A stretch of 64,000 nucleotides of DNA from positions 496,001-560,000 of the forward strand of contig NZ_CP009888.1 in assembly GCF_000788395.1 (NCBI RefSeq), given 5' to 3'. The notes beneath the pieces were generated by a model. That model was given only the letters and a program-made list of their open reading frames with translations, searched no databases and was not told where the DNA came from. The translations under genes and the position numbers were made by a program. The DNA is from Pseudoalteromonas piratica (lineage in GTDB: Bacteria > Pseudomonadota > Gammaproteobacteria > Enterobacterales > Alteromonadaceae). How positions within the stretch are numbered: the stretch's first letter is position 1; every line of letters begins with the position of its first letter. Shown piece after piece: positions 21,065-29,743 of this stretch.

Positions 21065-21880
21065 TTATGCGTAATTCGCTAAATTCGGCCTTTCAAATGG
21101 CGATGTAGCAGCTTGATAAAATTTAGCTATTCGTTCTGCTCTTTGGTTGATTTCTGAATCTCTGCGATCACTAAAGTCATACTTTGCTGTGTTGTCAGTC
21201 GCTTTTTCAACATTCTCACTAGGCTTAAAAAATTCACCTAACTCAGCATTAAGATCAGCGCGCGCTTCACTTATTTTTTGGTTTGCTTCAGCAGCAATGG
21301 CACGATCTGCACCAGATGGTTCTTGTGGTGCCAAAGCAGCCGCTCTTACCTGCTGCATTTTCTCTATCGTTGCTTGAGGGTCGTTAGGCACCTCACTGAT
21401 GTCTATTGGTACTTCACCTGCAACTGCATAGTTATTACCGTCACTGCCACGTTCGTATTCATAACTTGGACTGCCAGCATATTGTCCACCTACAGCAGCA
21501 TGTGCTTGTTCATGAGCTTTCACCTCAAGGTCACGCTTTTTAAGTTGCGCGAGTGCTTGTGCTTCTTTTTGCTCCAGTTGCTGCTGCTTTTCTTCTTCAC
21601 GTTGTTGGCTTTGTTGCTCCTGCTGATCTTGTTGCTTTTTCTCAGTGATCTTTGTGGTGTCTTCACTGCGGTTATCAAGCGCTTCTTGATTCGCAATTTG
21701 ACTAGAGCCAGGTTGACGCGTTTTGTCTTGCTCTGCAGCTAAACGCGGATTTGTAGCTGAAGCCTCAGCTTGCTTTGCTGGCGTAACCAAATCTCGCAAC
21801 TGGTTGTCACGACGAGCATTTTCGGTGTGAACATTAGCCGTATTCAGGCTAATGTTAGGGTAAGTTGATACAATATTCAT
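21065..21880 (-). CDS. Putative metalloprotease of the SprA-related family
   Basis: 271-residue protein. The N-terminal half is low-complexity and Gln/Glu-rich with coiled-coil potential (about residues 75-115). It is followed by the conserved SprA-related domain with a zinc-protease-like HEQAH, then GGQYAGSPSYEYERGSDG and YAVAGEVPIDIS. No signal peptide is evident. Proteolytic activity is not proven for this family. It lies 12 bp downstream of the small flagellar-rod-like gene, suggesting a two-gene operon. Confidence 0.85.
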   Translation of the reverse strand: MNIVSTYPNISLNTANVHTENARRDNQLRDLVTPAKQAEASATNPRLAAEQDKTRQPGSSQIANQEALDNRSEDTTKITEKKQQDQQEQQSQQREEEKQQQLEQKEAQALAQLKKRDLEVKAHEQAHAAVGGQYAGSPSYEYERGSDGNNYAVAGEVPIDISEVPNDPQATIEKMQQVRAAALAPQEPSGADRAIAAEANQKISEARADLNAELGEFFKPSENVEKATDNTAKYDFSDRRDSEINQRAERIAKFYQAATSPFERPNLANYA

Positions 21881-21892
21881 TGGGTTGAGAAA

Positions 21893-22186
21893 TTACACTC
21901 TCACATCTATTAAAGTACCAAGCACTTCGTCAGCAGTTTGAATTGAACGCGTATTAGCTTGAGCATTAAATTGTTCTACACGTAAATTAACGAGTTCTTC
22001 AGTTACATTAACCGGCTGACTTTGCGCTTCGCGTGTTTCAGGCGCAGGTTCAGAGCGTTCAACATTTTCTCGCTCTGTTTGAGCGCGGGCAATATTGACA
22101 GATGATTCTGTAATACCATCCGATGCACTTTGCAAACCTTGTACACCAGCATTAAATGCTGAGCCCAAGTTATTTGAAACGTCCAT
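21893..22186 (-). CDS. Small protein with flagellar-rod-like C-terminal motif
   Basis: 97 residues from the ATG at 22186 (ribosome-binding site GAGGGTG); an upstream in-frame start at 22207 is less likely. The N-terminal half is rich in Ser, Ala and Gln. The C terminus (EELVNLRVEQFNAQANTRSI, then QTADEVLGTLIDVRV) resembles the C-terminal helix of flagellar rod and hook proteins, in which an ANxxxIxTADxxLGxL pattern recurs. No flagellar genes are nearby. It is followed by the putative metalloprotease. Confidence 0.75.
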   Translation of the reverse strand: MDVSNNLGSAFNAGVQGLQSASDGITESSVNIARAQTERENVERSEPAPETREAQSQPVNVTEELVNLRVEQFNAQANTRSIQTADEVLGTLIDVRV

Positions 22187-22285
22187 AAGCACCCTCAATA
22201 AAAACACGTTTGATAGCTATAGTATCGCTCAAAATTCACACAAAATAAAGTTTGAGCGGCAATAATTTGCCGCCTTACAATTAGA

Positions 22286-23026
22286 TTACTTTTCTATGTG
22301 CGATAACAGTAAGTTAGTAAATTCATCTGGGTGAGAGATAAAAGGAGCATGAGAGGCCTTGGTTAAAATATCCGCCTTAAAATTGGTATTAAGCTGCTTC
22401 ATTTTAGCCACCGTTTTTACCGGCACCAGAGAATCTAAGCGCCCAAAAATCCCTGAAATTGGCTGTGCAATTTGTGAAAAAAGCGAACGTAAATCATCTT
22501 TTTTCAAAATCTCTAACCCACCAGAGAGCGCAACTTGTTGCGCTTCAGGATATTGTGCAAGCAGTGATTTAATTTGTTTTATATCTTGTTTCGCATGTTC
22601 ACTGCCCATTGCTTGTATTGCCAAAAAACGCTCAACTGTTTTCTTATGATCGTCTCTTAATTGCAGCATAAATGTATCAAGCACTTTTCCTTCAATACCG
22701 CGCCAACCATCACTTGATGCAAAATAGGGTGAGGATGCAATGAGTATAATTTGCCTAACTTTCTCAGGGTAAAGCTGAGCCATTTTGAGAGCGACTAAAC
22801 CAGAGAGTGACCAAGCAACCAAAACAGAACCCTCAGCAACTTCTGCAGCAAGTTGGTGAGTAACCGCATCAAGTTGATATTTATCAGAATCAAACTTACT
22901 ACCACCAAAGCCGGGGAGGTTTAACGCATTAATTGTGTGTTCGCTTTGTCTTTCAAGTGCTTCTTTTTGCATTTGCCAAATGCCTTGGTTCATCCCCCAA
23001 CCATGCAATAAAACAACATTCGCCAC
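22286..23026 (-). CDS. bioH: Pimeloyl-ACP methyl ester carboxylesterase BioH
   Basis: 246-residue alpha/beta hydrolase that releases pimeloyl-ACP from its methyl ester in biotin synthesis. It opens with LLHGWGMNQGIW (oxyanion-hole region). The nucleophile Ser is in AWSLSG, Asp in GRLDSLVP and His in ASHAPFISHP. Divergent from comF, an arrangement common in gammaproteobacteria. Confidence 0.93.
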   Translation of the reverse strand: MANVVLLHGWGMNQGIWQMQKEALERQSEHTINALNLPGFGGSKFDSDKYQLDAVTHQLAAEVAEGSVLVAWSLSGLVALKMAQLYPEKVRQIILIASSPYFASSDGWRGIEGKVLDTFMLQLRDDHKKTVERFLAIQAMGSEHAKQDIKQIKSLLAQYPEAQQVALSGGLEILKKDDLRSLFSQIAQPISGIFGRLDSLVPVKTVAKMKQLNTNFKADILTKASHAPFISHPDEFTNLLLSHIEK

Positions 23027-23087
23027 CGATTTTCCTCGCTTAACAATTTACTCGCTATACTAACAGTAAGTGATATGGAAATCCTGT

Positions 23088-23780
23088 ATGAATGTTTGTA
23101 AAAGCCTATTAGATTGGGCGCTGCCTAATACCTGTTTATGCTGTCGAGAGCGATTACGTCACCCGGCAAAGTTATGCCGCTTTTGTCTTGCCGATATTGA
23201 ACGCATTACATTTAAAGACTCTGCTAATTTACTCCATCGACCCGATATTAATAAGTTGTTGAAGTCACCAAAGTTCGATTCATTGTTTGCAGTCACTTGG
23301 TATCAAGACCCAACCTCACAGTGGCTTAAAGCGCTTAAATTCAATAAACAGCTTATTTACATTAATGCCCTTCGACAATTAATCAAGCAGCAACTACTCG
23401 CAGCCAAACGTTTTAAAAATTGGCAACAACCTGACGTAATCATGCCTGTACCCCTGCATTGGCTAAGGGATTTTCGTCGCGGCTTTAATCAAAGTGAAGA
23501 AATTTGGCAAGGCGTTAACATTCCTATCGATACACATTCTTTGATACGTACAAGACGAACCAAAGCTCAGAGCGAGCTTAATAAACGAGATCGAAAAAGT
23601 AATGTTAGGGGCGCATTTAATTGTAATTTATTAACGAGATATCAGCATGTTGCTATCGTAGATGACATCATCACAACGGGTAATACTGTGAATGAATTAG
23701 CGAGATTGCTGAAAAACGCAGGCGTTAGAGAAGTGTCTGTGTGGGTTGTTGCAATTAGCGCCCAGTCCTATAGAGGATAA
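23088..23780 (+). CDS. comF: ComF family phosphoribosyltransferase-like protein
   Basis: 230 residues from the ATG at 23088, chosen because GGAA lies eight bases upstream; a GTG at 23070 has none. The N terminus has paired zinc-type cysteines (CLCCRERLRHPAKLCRFC). The C terminus has a PRPP-binding-like loop (VAIVDDIITTGNTVNE). ComF/GntX proteins are linked to DNA uptake in competent species; the exact biochemical role is unresolved. Confidence 0.93.
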   Translation: MNVCKSLLDWALPNTCLCCRERLRHPAKLCRFCLADIERITFKDSANLLHRPDINKLLKSPKFDSLFAVTWYQDPTSQWLKALKFNKQLIYINALRQLIKQQLLAAKRFKNWQQPDVIMPVPLHWLRDFRRGFNQSEEIWQGVNIPIDTHSLIRTRRTKAQSELNKRDRKSNVRGAFNCNLLTRYQHVAIVDDIITTGNTVNELARLLKNAGVREVSVWVVAISAQSYRG

Positions 23781-23806
23781 TTATGGGGCATATAGCCCCA
23801 TAATTA
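23778..23806. terminator. Inverted repeat between comF and the M14 peptidase gene
   Basis: A perfect 12-bp stem (23778-23789 with 23795-23806) has a 5-base loop and overlaps the comF stop codon. The flanks are AT-rich but lack a long T-run. It probably ends both convergent transcripts. Confidence 0.7.
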
Positions 23807-23813
23807 TTAATTA

Positions 23814-26372
23814 CTATTTTGAGTCTATTGTATGACCATAAAAAATTGCATTACTGAGCAGGCGGCTGGTGCCATACCAGTAACTTCTAAACACAGGGTT
23901 ATCAGACATTGCAATCACCTTTCCTTTGCCGTAGTTATGGGCTAAAACCACTGCCTTACCTGAAATTTGTTGATTGTTTTTTTCATGACTAAACCCTGCT
24001 AGTAAAGGCGCATCAGTATACGTTGCTACATTAACAAAAGGTTTTGCACTTGGTTTTAAAACGAAGGTGTTATTTTTGAAAACTGGTACAGTGTTTCGTT
24101 CATATGAAAAACTTAATGGATGGCTTAAGTCTATATTTGCATTAAAAATCGCACCTGCAATGCGTTTATCGCCATGGTAGCGATCTTTATCCGCATAGCT
24201 TAAGTTATCAGTTGGAAACGCTTTTGCCATATCATCACTTGAGAGGTATTCAGCCTTTAAGATTCCTTTATCCGCTAGGAACTTAGCACCTGATTTATGC
24301 GCCCATACAACACCGCCATGTTGAACCCAATATTTAAGCTTGTCGACTGTTTTTGTTGAAACTGATGCAAAGCTACCATTTGTCATCACTATGTGAGTAT
24401 AGGGAGCTAAATCAATACGCTTCAAGCGCTCTAAATCAACTAATGTAGTTGCAATATCTAAGTAACGATCAAGGTAATACCAAACTTCCCCTACTTCATA
24501 TTGACTGGTGCCTTGTCCACCCACAAGCAACACTTTGGGTGTTTTCAAAGGCACAATGTTACGTGAACCAATATCAATGCCCTTCGAAGTCAATCCTGAT
24601 GTAATTTGGTGAACTTTTACTGGGGATTTACGCACTAATGTTTGTAGTTTTTTGAACCAGTTAGCGTCTTGCTGCAGTCCTTTAGCAATAATAATTGAGC
24701 CAGCTGAAAATGCATGTTCACCGTTTGTGGTTGATGCTGTAAATGGCTTCATAGCACCACGTGCCACAATACCATTTTGCTGCAACTGTGAAAGCAGTTT
24801 TGGCGCCAAATAATCATGCCATTCAAACACAAATGCATAATTTTTTGATAATTCTTGATTTTCTTGATGTGCTTCAGGTTGCCATGCCTGCGCTTGGTAT
24901 TTAACGCCGCGGTTTGAATTAACTTTGGCAAACTCTAAATTAAATGAGTGTGCAAGGTTCCAACCTGAGACATCATAAAAGGTATTATCGTTAAAACTAG
25001 TTTGCTCTAAAAAGATACCTTTAATAAGTCGATATTGTGACTGATTTAGCGGAACATAAACGCTGCTATTGGCATCGAATATTTGCTTCGCAACTGTCGC
25101 CTCTTTACTCAGTGGGTAAGCTTTTATCTGATGCTGATGTAATAGCGATAAGAACGCCTCAAAACGAGACTTATCTTTGCCAGAAGCAACCACGTACCCT
25201 TTCACTTTGTCTTTTGATGCTAATTTGGCATTGTCTTTGTAAAAACGTTGCTGATAAGTCAGTAAACTACTTTTTCCTGATACCACTGCATCGAACGTTG
25301 AAAGTGATGTCGTTAACTGATTTTTAATTGCATCATAGAATTCACGAAGCCCGTTTATTGTTTCGTACTTATGACCTCGTACACTACCTTGTTCAAACAA
25401 AATACCAATGGTGCCATGAATATCTGGGTAGGTTGATCCTTTGCCGATATAAAAATCATCAAAACTTTCTTCCGTAAAGTACAACTCGCCTTGTTGATCC
25501 AGTGCGGCGGCATGAAAAGTCGCAATTTCTTGTGTTAATTCAACATTTTCATTTGGTGTTAACGGAAACTTTCGCGAAGGAATTCCCGGCTGGAAAAAGT
25601 AGGTGCTGTGCGGACCCATTTCATGGAAGTCAGTTAAGACATGCGGCATCCACTGGTGATATTTAGCAATTCGCGCACGTGATTCAGGGTGTTGAAGTAA
25701 CAACCAGTCTCGATTTAAATCTGTAAAATAGTGATTAGTACGACCACTTGGCCAAGCCTCGTTATGATCTTTATGATTTGGGTCAGCCGAGATATTTTTA
25801 CCTTTATAGCTATTTACCCACTGTGAAAAGCGCGCCAAGCCATCCGGATTTAAAGACGGATCAAGTAAGATCACAGTGTCATCAAGTAGCTTTTCTATTT
25901 TCTCCCCTTGAGCTGCTGCTAGGTAATATGCGACTAGAAGCGCCGCATTACTGCCACTTGCTTCGTTGCCGTGTACGCTATAACCCATCCAGGTTATCAC
26001 TGGCGAGTTTTGCTCAATTTTTTTACCTAATAGTGATTGAGATAAGTGCTGTTTTTGCACCATATCAATATTATTCAGTCTTGCAGGATTAGTGATAGTT
26101 AGTAACACAAGCGGGCGCTGTTCATGGCTATAACCAATCACTTCAATGCTAATGCGATCGCTCTTTTCAGCAAGAAATTGCATATATGTGACGAGTTGAT
26201 CATGACGTACATGCCAATCACCTACTTGGTAACCTAGAACAGATTCCGGTGTGGGTATCGCAGGGTCGAAGTTAATTTTTTCGTCAAAATAAAAGTCTAA
26301 GCTCTTTGCTGAGCTCTGCAAACTGAGAAGTGCCAAACAGGCTGAGATTAGTAAAAGATACAGCTTTTTCAT
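23814..26372 (-). CDS. Secreted M14-family zinc carboxypeptidase-like protein
   Basis: 852 residues with a signal peptide (MKKLYLLLISACLALLSLQS). The M14 fold follows: zinc ligands in HGNEASGS (His and Glu, about residue 134), further active-site segments DPSLNPDGLARFSQW and LTDFHEMGPHSTYFF, and the catalytic Glu region GTIGILFEQGS. The long C-terminal half has a glutamine-amidotransferase-like look (VLLVGGQGTS, GKAVVLAHNYGKGKV). Probably a periplasmic or exported peptidase serving protein scavenging. Confidence 0.92.
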   Translation of the reverse strand: MKKLYLLLISACLALLSLQSSAKSLDFYFDEKINFDPAIPTPESVLGYQVGDWHVRHDQLVTYMQFLAEKSDRISIEVIGYSHEQRPLVLLTITNPARLNNIDMVQKQHLSQSLLGKKIEQNSPVITWMGYSVHGNEASGSNAALLVAYYLAAAQGEKIEKLLDDTVILLDPSLNPDGLARFSQWVNSYKGKNISADPNHKDHNEAWPSGRTNHYFTDLNRDWLLLQHPESRARIAKYHQWMPHVLTDFHEMGPHSTYFFQPGIPSRKFPLTPNENVELTQEIATFHAAALDQQGELYFTEESFDDFYIGKGSTYPDIHGTIGILFEQGSVRGHKYETINGLREFYDAIKNQLTTSLSTFDAVVSGKSSLLTYQQRFYKDNAKLASKDKVKGYVVASGKDKSRFEAFLSLLHQHQIKAYPLSKEATVAKQIFDANSSVYVPLNQSQYRLIKGIFLEQTSFNDNTFYDVSGWNLAHSFNLEFAKVNSNRGVKYQAQAWQPEAHQENQELSKNYAFVFEWHDYLAPKLLSQLQQNGIVARGAMKPFTASTTNGEHAFSAGSIIIAKGLQQDANWFKKLQTLVRKSPVKVHQITSGLTSKGIDIGSRNIVPLKTPKVLLVGGQGTSQYEVGEVWYYLDRYLDIATTLVDLERLKRIDLAPYTHIVMTNGSFASVSTKTVDKLKYWVQHGGVVWAHKSGAKFLADKGILKAEYLSSDDMAKAFPTDNLSYADKDRYHGDKRIAGAIFNANIDLSHPLSFSYERNTVPVFKNNTFVLKPSAKPFVNVATYTDAPLLAGFSHEKNNQQISGKAVVLAHNYGKGKVIAMSDNPVFRSYWYGTSRLLSNAIFYGHTIDSK

Positions 26373-26540
26373 AGTGATGCCATAATGATGAGTGATTTAT
26401 AGTTAGTGCAATTTTAAGCATATAAAACTACCAAGCTTTGACATACAAACCCACAGCTTTAAGTTGAAGGTGCAAAAAAATAAGACCAGTTAAAACTATT
26501 TTTCAACGTCCGCCACTATTTTAGCAAACAAAAAAAGTGA

Positions 26541-26546
26541 TATACT
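26541..26546 (+). promoter_or_regulatory. Extended -10 element of the nfuA promoter
   Basis: TATACT is preceded by TG plus one base, an extended -10 element. It lies 36 bp before the nfuA ATG and directly beside the IscR-type site, so transcription would start inside that site. Confidence 0.6.
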
Positions 26547-26547
26547 A

Positions 26548-26572
26548 AAAACCAAGTAAATTAGTCAGGTAT
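26548..26572. promoter_or_regulatory. Probable IscR type 1 binding site upstream of nfuA
   Basis: The right half (TTAGTCAGGTAT, 26561-26572) is a perfect match to the type 1 IscR motif; the left half is degenerate. The position just after the -10 element fits repression by [2Fe-2S]-IscR when iron-sulfur supply is sufficient. Regulation of nfuA by IscR is known in E. coli; here it is inferred from the motif. Confidence 0.65.
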
Positions 26573-26582
26573 AGGTCGAATT

Positions 26583-27158
26583 ATGATTACCATTTCTGAG
26601 GCAGCACAAAGCCACTTTGCCAAGTTACTCGCGGATCAAGCTGAAGGCACAAATATTCGCGTTTTTGTAGTTAACCCTGGTACGGCACAAGCTGAGTGCG
26701 GCGTTTCTTATTGCCCGGCTGATGCAATTGAAGAAACAGATATCAAGCTACCTTTTAATGGCTTTGATGCAGTTGTTGATGAAGAAAGCGCACCTTTTTT
26801 AGAGGAAGCAGACATCGACTTCGTAACAGACAAGATGGGTTCACAGCTAACTCTTAAAGCACCAAACGCAAAAGCGAAAAAACTGAGCGATGACGCAAGC
26901 CTTCAAGAGCGTGTTCAGCATATGATTGAAACTGAAATCAATCCACAACTAGCCAACCACGGTGGCCAGGTTAATTTAGTTGAGATCACGCAAGACGGTA
27001 TTGCTGTTGTGCAATTTGGTGGCGGTTGTAACGGCTGTTCAATGATTGATGTGACATTGAAAGATGGCATAGAAACTCAAATGGTTGCTAAGTTCGAAGA
27101 AATCACAGGTGTTCGTGATATTACTGAACACCAATCTGGCGAGCACTCATATTATTAA
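26583..27158 (+). CDS. nfuA: Fe-S biogenesis carrier protein NfuA
   Basis: 191-residue carrier that passes [4Fe-4S] clusters to target enzymes. The N-terminal degenerate A-type domain keeps two of its cysteines (C39 and C44 in ECGVSYCP). The C-terminal Nfu domain has the cluster-binding CxxC (C149, C152 in GGGCNGCSM). Length equals that of E. coli NfuA. Confidence 0.97.
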   Translation: MITISEAAQSHFAKLLADQAEGTNIRVFVVNPGTAQAECGVSYCPADAIEETDIKLPFNGFDAVVDEESAPFLEEADIDFVTDKMGSQLTLKAPNAKAKKLSDDASLQERVQHMIETEINPQLANHGGQVNLVEITQDGIAVVQFGGGCNGCSMIDVTLKDGIETQMVAKFEEITGVRDITEHQSGEHSYY

Positions 27159-27423
27159 GTTTAAACAGGTTATTTACCGACTTGGTAATGAACCCAAAAT
27201 AAGCCTAAAGCGTTTCTTGAGCGGTTTAGGCTTATTTGTTATTGCAGCATCACTTATTGTCTACGGTTACTTTAATAGTCATTATTTCCAAATTGGCGGG
27301 TTGCTTTTACTACCAATTTCGCTTTACTTTGCAATTTACGGGTATTTGGGCATTTTTGCTAATCGGTTTTCGCAAGTTATTGCAAAAGCTGACGAGAGCG
27401 CCAAGCATCGTGATATTTTTTAG
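27085..27423 (+). CDS. Putative small membrane protein, start uncertain (possible frameshift near start)
   Basis: The frame encodes two or three hydrophobic segments ([16 protein letters not shown], then [20 protein letters not shown]) and a polar tail. No in-frame ATG exists; the frame only opens with a TTG inside nfuA. An out-of-frame ATG at 27188 would read [10 protein letters not shown] into this protein if the A-run at 27196-27199 had one more base. The real start is therefore unclear. The 3' end overlaps the convergent MATE gene by 47 bp. Confidence 0.5.
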   Translation: MLSSKKSQVFVILLNTNLASTHIIKFKQVIYRLGNEPKISLKRFLSGLGLFVIAASLIVYGYFNSHYFQIGGLLLLPISLYFAIYGYLGIFANRFSQVIAKADESAKHRDIF

Positions 27424-28711
27424 CAAGCGTTAGGCCTCTTAATGCCATAAAACAGGTCATCGCTAACCAAAGACCATGATTCCCCCATTGGTAGCTCACA
27501 GCAAACACTCCAGCAAACCCCACCAACGCAGAAAATATCATGGTATTGCGCATTTCTTTTGCTCTGGTTAAACCAACAAAAACACCATCGTATAAAAAGC
27601 AAAAGCTAGCGATAGGTGGCAGTAAAATAGACCATATTAAATAGTTTTCTGCAGTGCTTAATACATCTGGCAAATCGGTTAGTAATCCAATAATAATCGA
27701 GCCGAACACTATAAATACAAGGCTATAAAGGCAAGCGAAAGCAAATGCCCAAAAGCGCCCTATTACCACCCACAAATGAATTGCCTGGGCTTTTTTGCGC
27801 CCTTTTGCTTGGCCTACTTTAGCTTCTACTGCATAGGCAATACCATCAAGCGCAAAACTAACTAACAATAAGAAATTCAGCAATACCGCGTTGGCAGCAA
27901 GAGTAACATCACCAAGAATACCGCCATAATAGGTCATAAAAGCAAAACACAGCTGCAAAAATAAAGACCTAATAAAAATGTCACGATTTAACTTTAAAGA
28001 GCGAGCCATGCCTCGCAAAGGCACCTTTAACAAAGCAGCAAACGACAATGAGTGCTTGATAAAACGCACTTTTAATAAAATGAGCGCTGCAAATAAGCCA
28101 ATATAATCAGCTACAACCGATGCCATTGCAGCACCTTCAACCTGCCATTCAAATAACACCACAAAAAGTACATCTAAAATAATATTAGTGATATTCGTCA
28201 CCAACACAATTAGAAGAGTGCCTTTGCTAAACTGGGTACCTAGCATCCACGCTAAAATAACCATATTTAATAACGCAGCAGGGGCGCTATAGATTCGAAT
28301 ATTAAAATAGGTTTGAGCATGCCCAATTGCAGCCTCACTGCCAGACAGAAAGTAACCCATTACCTGACTTATAAAAGGACTACACAGTAATAGTATTGTG
28401 GCAATGATAATCGCTAAAAAAGCAGCACCTTTAAGTTCCTGCATCAAGCCTTGAGGACTATTTTGACCATACGCCTGCGCCACTAAACCGGTTGTGCTCA
28501 TACGTAAAAAACCGGCTAACCAAAACAGCAAATTAATAACCATGCTACCCAGTGCAACACCGGCTAAAAAGCTCGCCTCGCTTAAATGACCAATCACGGC
28601 TGTATCAACCAAACCCAGTAGTGGTACACTAATGTTTGATAAAATCATTGGCCACGCAAGCACTAACAATCCGATATGGAAAGATTTATGGCGAGTAAAA
28701 AAGTTTTTCAT
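27377..28711 (-). CDS. MATE-family efflux transporter, DinF-like
   Basis: 444-residue inner-membrane antiporter with about 12 helices. The opening LAWPMILSNISVPLLGLVDT and AVIGHLSEASFLAGVALG are characteristic of the DinF branch of the MATE family, which exports drugs or organic cations. The first codons at 28711 overlap the start of the divergent deacetylase gene by 24 bp. I saw no convincing LexA box here, so the damage-inducibility implied by the name dinF is not supported. Confidence 0.93.
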   Translation of the reverse strand: MKNFFTRHKSFHIGLLVLAWPMILSNISVPLLGLVDTAVIGHLSEASFLAGVALGSMVINLLFWLAGFLRMSTTGLVAQAYGQNSPQGLMQELKGAAFLAIIIATILLLCSPFISQVMGYFLSGSEAAIGHAQTYFNIRIYSAPAALLNMVILAWMLGTQFSKGTLLIVLVTNITNIILDVLFVVLFEWQVEGAAMASVVADYIGLFAALILLKVRFIKHSLSFAALLKVPLRGMARSLKLNRDIFIRSLFLQLCFAFMTYYGGILGDVTLAANAVLLNFLLLVSFALDGIAYAVEAKVGQAKGRKKAQAIHLWVVIGRFWAFAFACLYSLVFIVFGSIIIGLLTDLPDVLSTAENYLIWSILLPPIASFCFLYDGVFVGLTRAKEMRNTMIFSALVGFAGVFAVSYQWGNHGLWLAMTCFMALRGLTLAKKYHDAWRSRQLLQ

Positions 28712-29713
28712 TTATGCCTTGGACTATTTTTAAGTTTGTATTTTGGCCTTGCTCAGGCAGCAGTCATTTTGCAATATCATCATGTTTCAGAAACTTTACC
28801 ACGAGTTACAAGCTTGTCTGAAAGTGAATTTAGTGACCATTTGGGCTTCTTAAAAGAGCATGGTTACCAAGTCGTGCCATTGCAACAAATCATTGAATCA
28901 ATAAAGCAGCAAAAGAGTATACCTGACAAAACAGTTGCCCTCACCTTTGATGATGGCTTCCTAAATAATTTCACACAAGCCGCGCCTATTTTAAAACGCT
29001 TTAATTATCCTTATACGATTTTTGTCAATCCTCAACTTATTGATGAGGGAAAAAACTACGTGATGAGCTGGCAGCAACTTCGAGCCTTAGCCAAAGAAGG
29101 GGCATTTATTGCTAACCACAGCGCCAAGCACGATTACCTTCATGTTATTGAAAACGATGAGTCATTTTTACAATGGCAAGAAAGAGTACGCAAAGACATC
29201 ACCCACTCTGAGCTCAGAATTAAGCAAGAAATAGGACATAATTTTAAATATTTAGCCTATCCATATGGGGAGTTTAATCAAGCTTTACAGCAAATAGTGA
29301 CTGAACTGGGGTTTGTAGGAATAGGACAACATTCTGGTGCGGTTGGCCTTCACACTGACCTTACCCGTGTACCGCGCTTTCCTGCATCTGGGATTTACGC
29401 TAACTTAGCAACGTTAAAAACAAAAATCGCCAGCTTACCTTTTAGCTTTAAAGTTAACGCCAAATCGGTCACTAACAACACAAAACCACAACTCAAATTG
29501 TCATTTCTAGAAAAGGATTTTAACAAAGGGCAATTTAACTGTTTTATTGCTGGCAATAGGGCAAAAATAACTTGGCTTAGTGACAACCAAGTTGAGATAC
29601 AAGCTGAAAAGGAGCTTAATAAAGGGCGTACACGCTATAACTGCACTGCACCAAGTAAGGCAAAACCAGGACGCTATTATTGGCTATCTCACCCTTTTGT
29701 TATTTCCCCATAA
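28688..29713 (+). CDS. Secreted polysaccharide deacetylase (NodB homology)
   Basis: 341 residues from the ATG at 28688, chosen because GGAAAG lies four bases upstream; an in-frame ATG at 28676 is possible. A signal peptide (about residues 1-25, ending AQAA) is followed by the NodB domain: catalytic Asp pair in LTFDDGF, metal ligands in ANHSAKHDYLH, and YPYGEFN. The C-terminal region of about 100 residues with two cysteines is of unknown role. It probably de-N-acetylates an exported or cell-wall polysaccharide. Confidence 0.9.
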   Translation: MASKKVFHLCLGLFLSLYFGLAQAAVILQYHHVSETLPRVTSLSESEFSDHLGFLKEHGYQVVPLQQIIESIKQQKSIPDKTVALTFDDGFLNNFTQAAPILKRFNYPYTIFVNPQLIDEGKNYVMSWQQLRALAKEGAFIANHSAKHDYLHVIENDESFLQWQERVRKDITHSELRIKQEIGHNFKYLAYPYGEFNQALQQIVTELGFVGIGQHSGAVGLHTDLTRVPRFPASGIYANLATLKTKIASLPFSFKVNAKSVTNNTKPQLKLSFLEKDFNKGQFNCFIAGNRAKITWLSDNQVEIQAEKELNKGRTRYNCTAPSKAKPGRYYWLSHPFVISP

Positions 29714-29743
29714 TCACAAAAGGGGGTTGTTGATTATTTTTTT
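29710..29743 (+). terminator. Terminator after the polysaccharide deacetylase gene
   Basis: A bulged hairpin around a GGGGG-containing loop (left arm from 29710, right arm to about 29737) runs into a T7 tract at 29737-29743. It overlaps the 3' end of the convergent cheB. Confidence 0.7.

Noticed and set aside
27236..27433. Small + strand frame inside the membrane-protein frame
   Set aside because: It has odd composition and no ribosome-binding site; the hydrophobic frame in another register is the better candidate.
28712..28760. SOS box for the DinF-like MATE gene
   Set aside because: No CTGT-N8-ACAG-like sequence was found at the start region, so the family name does not imply damage induction here.
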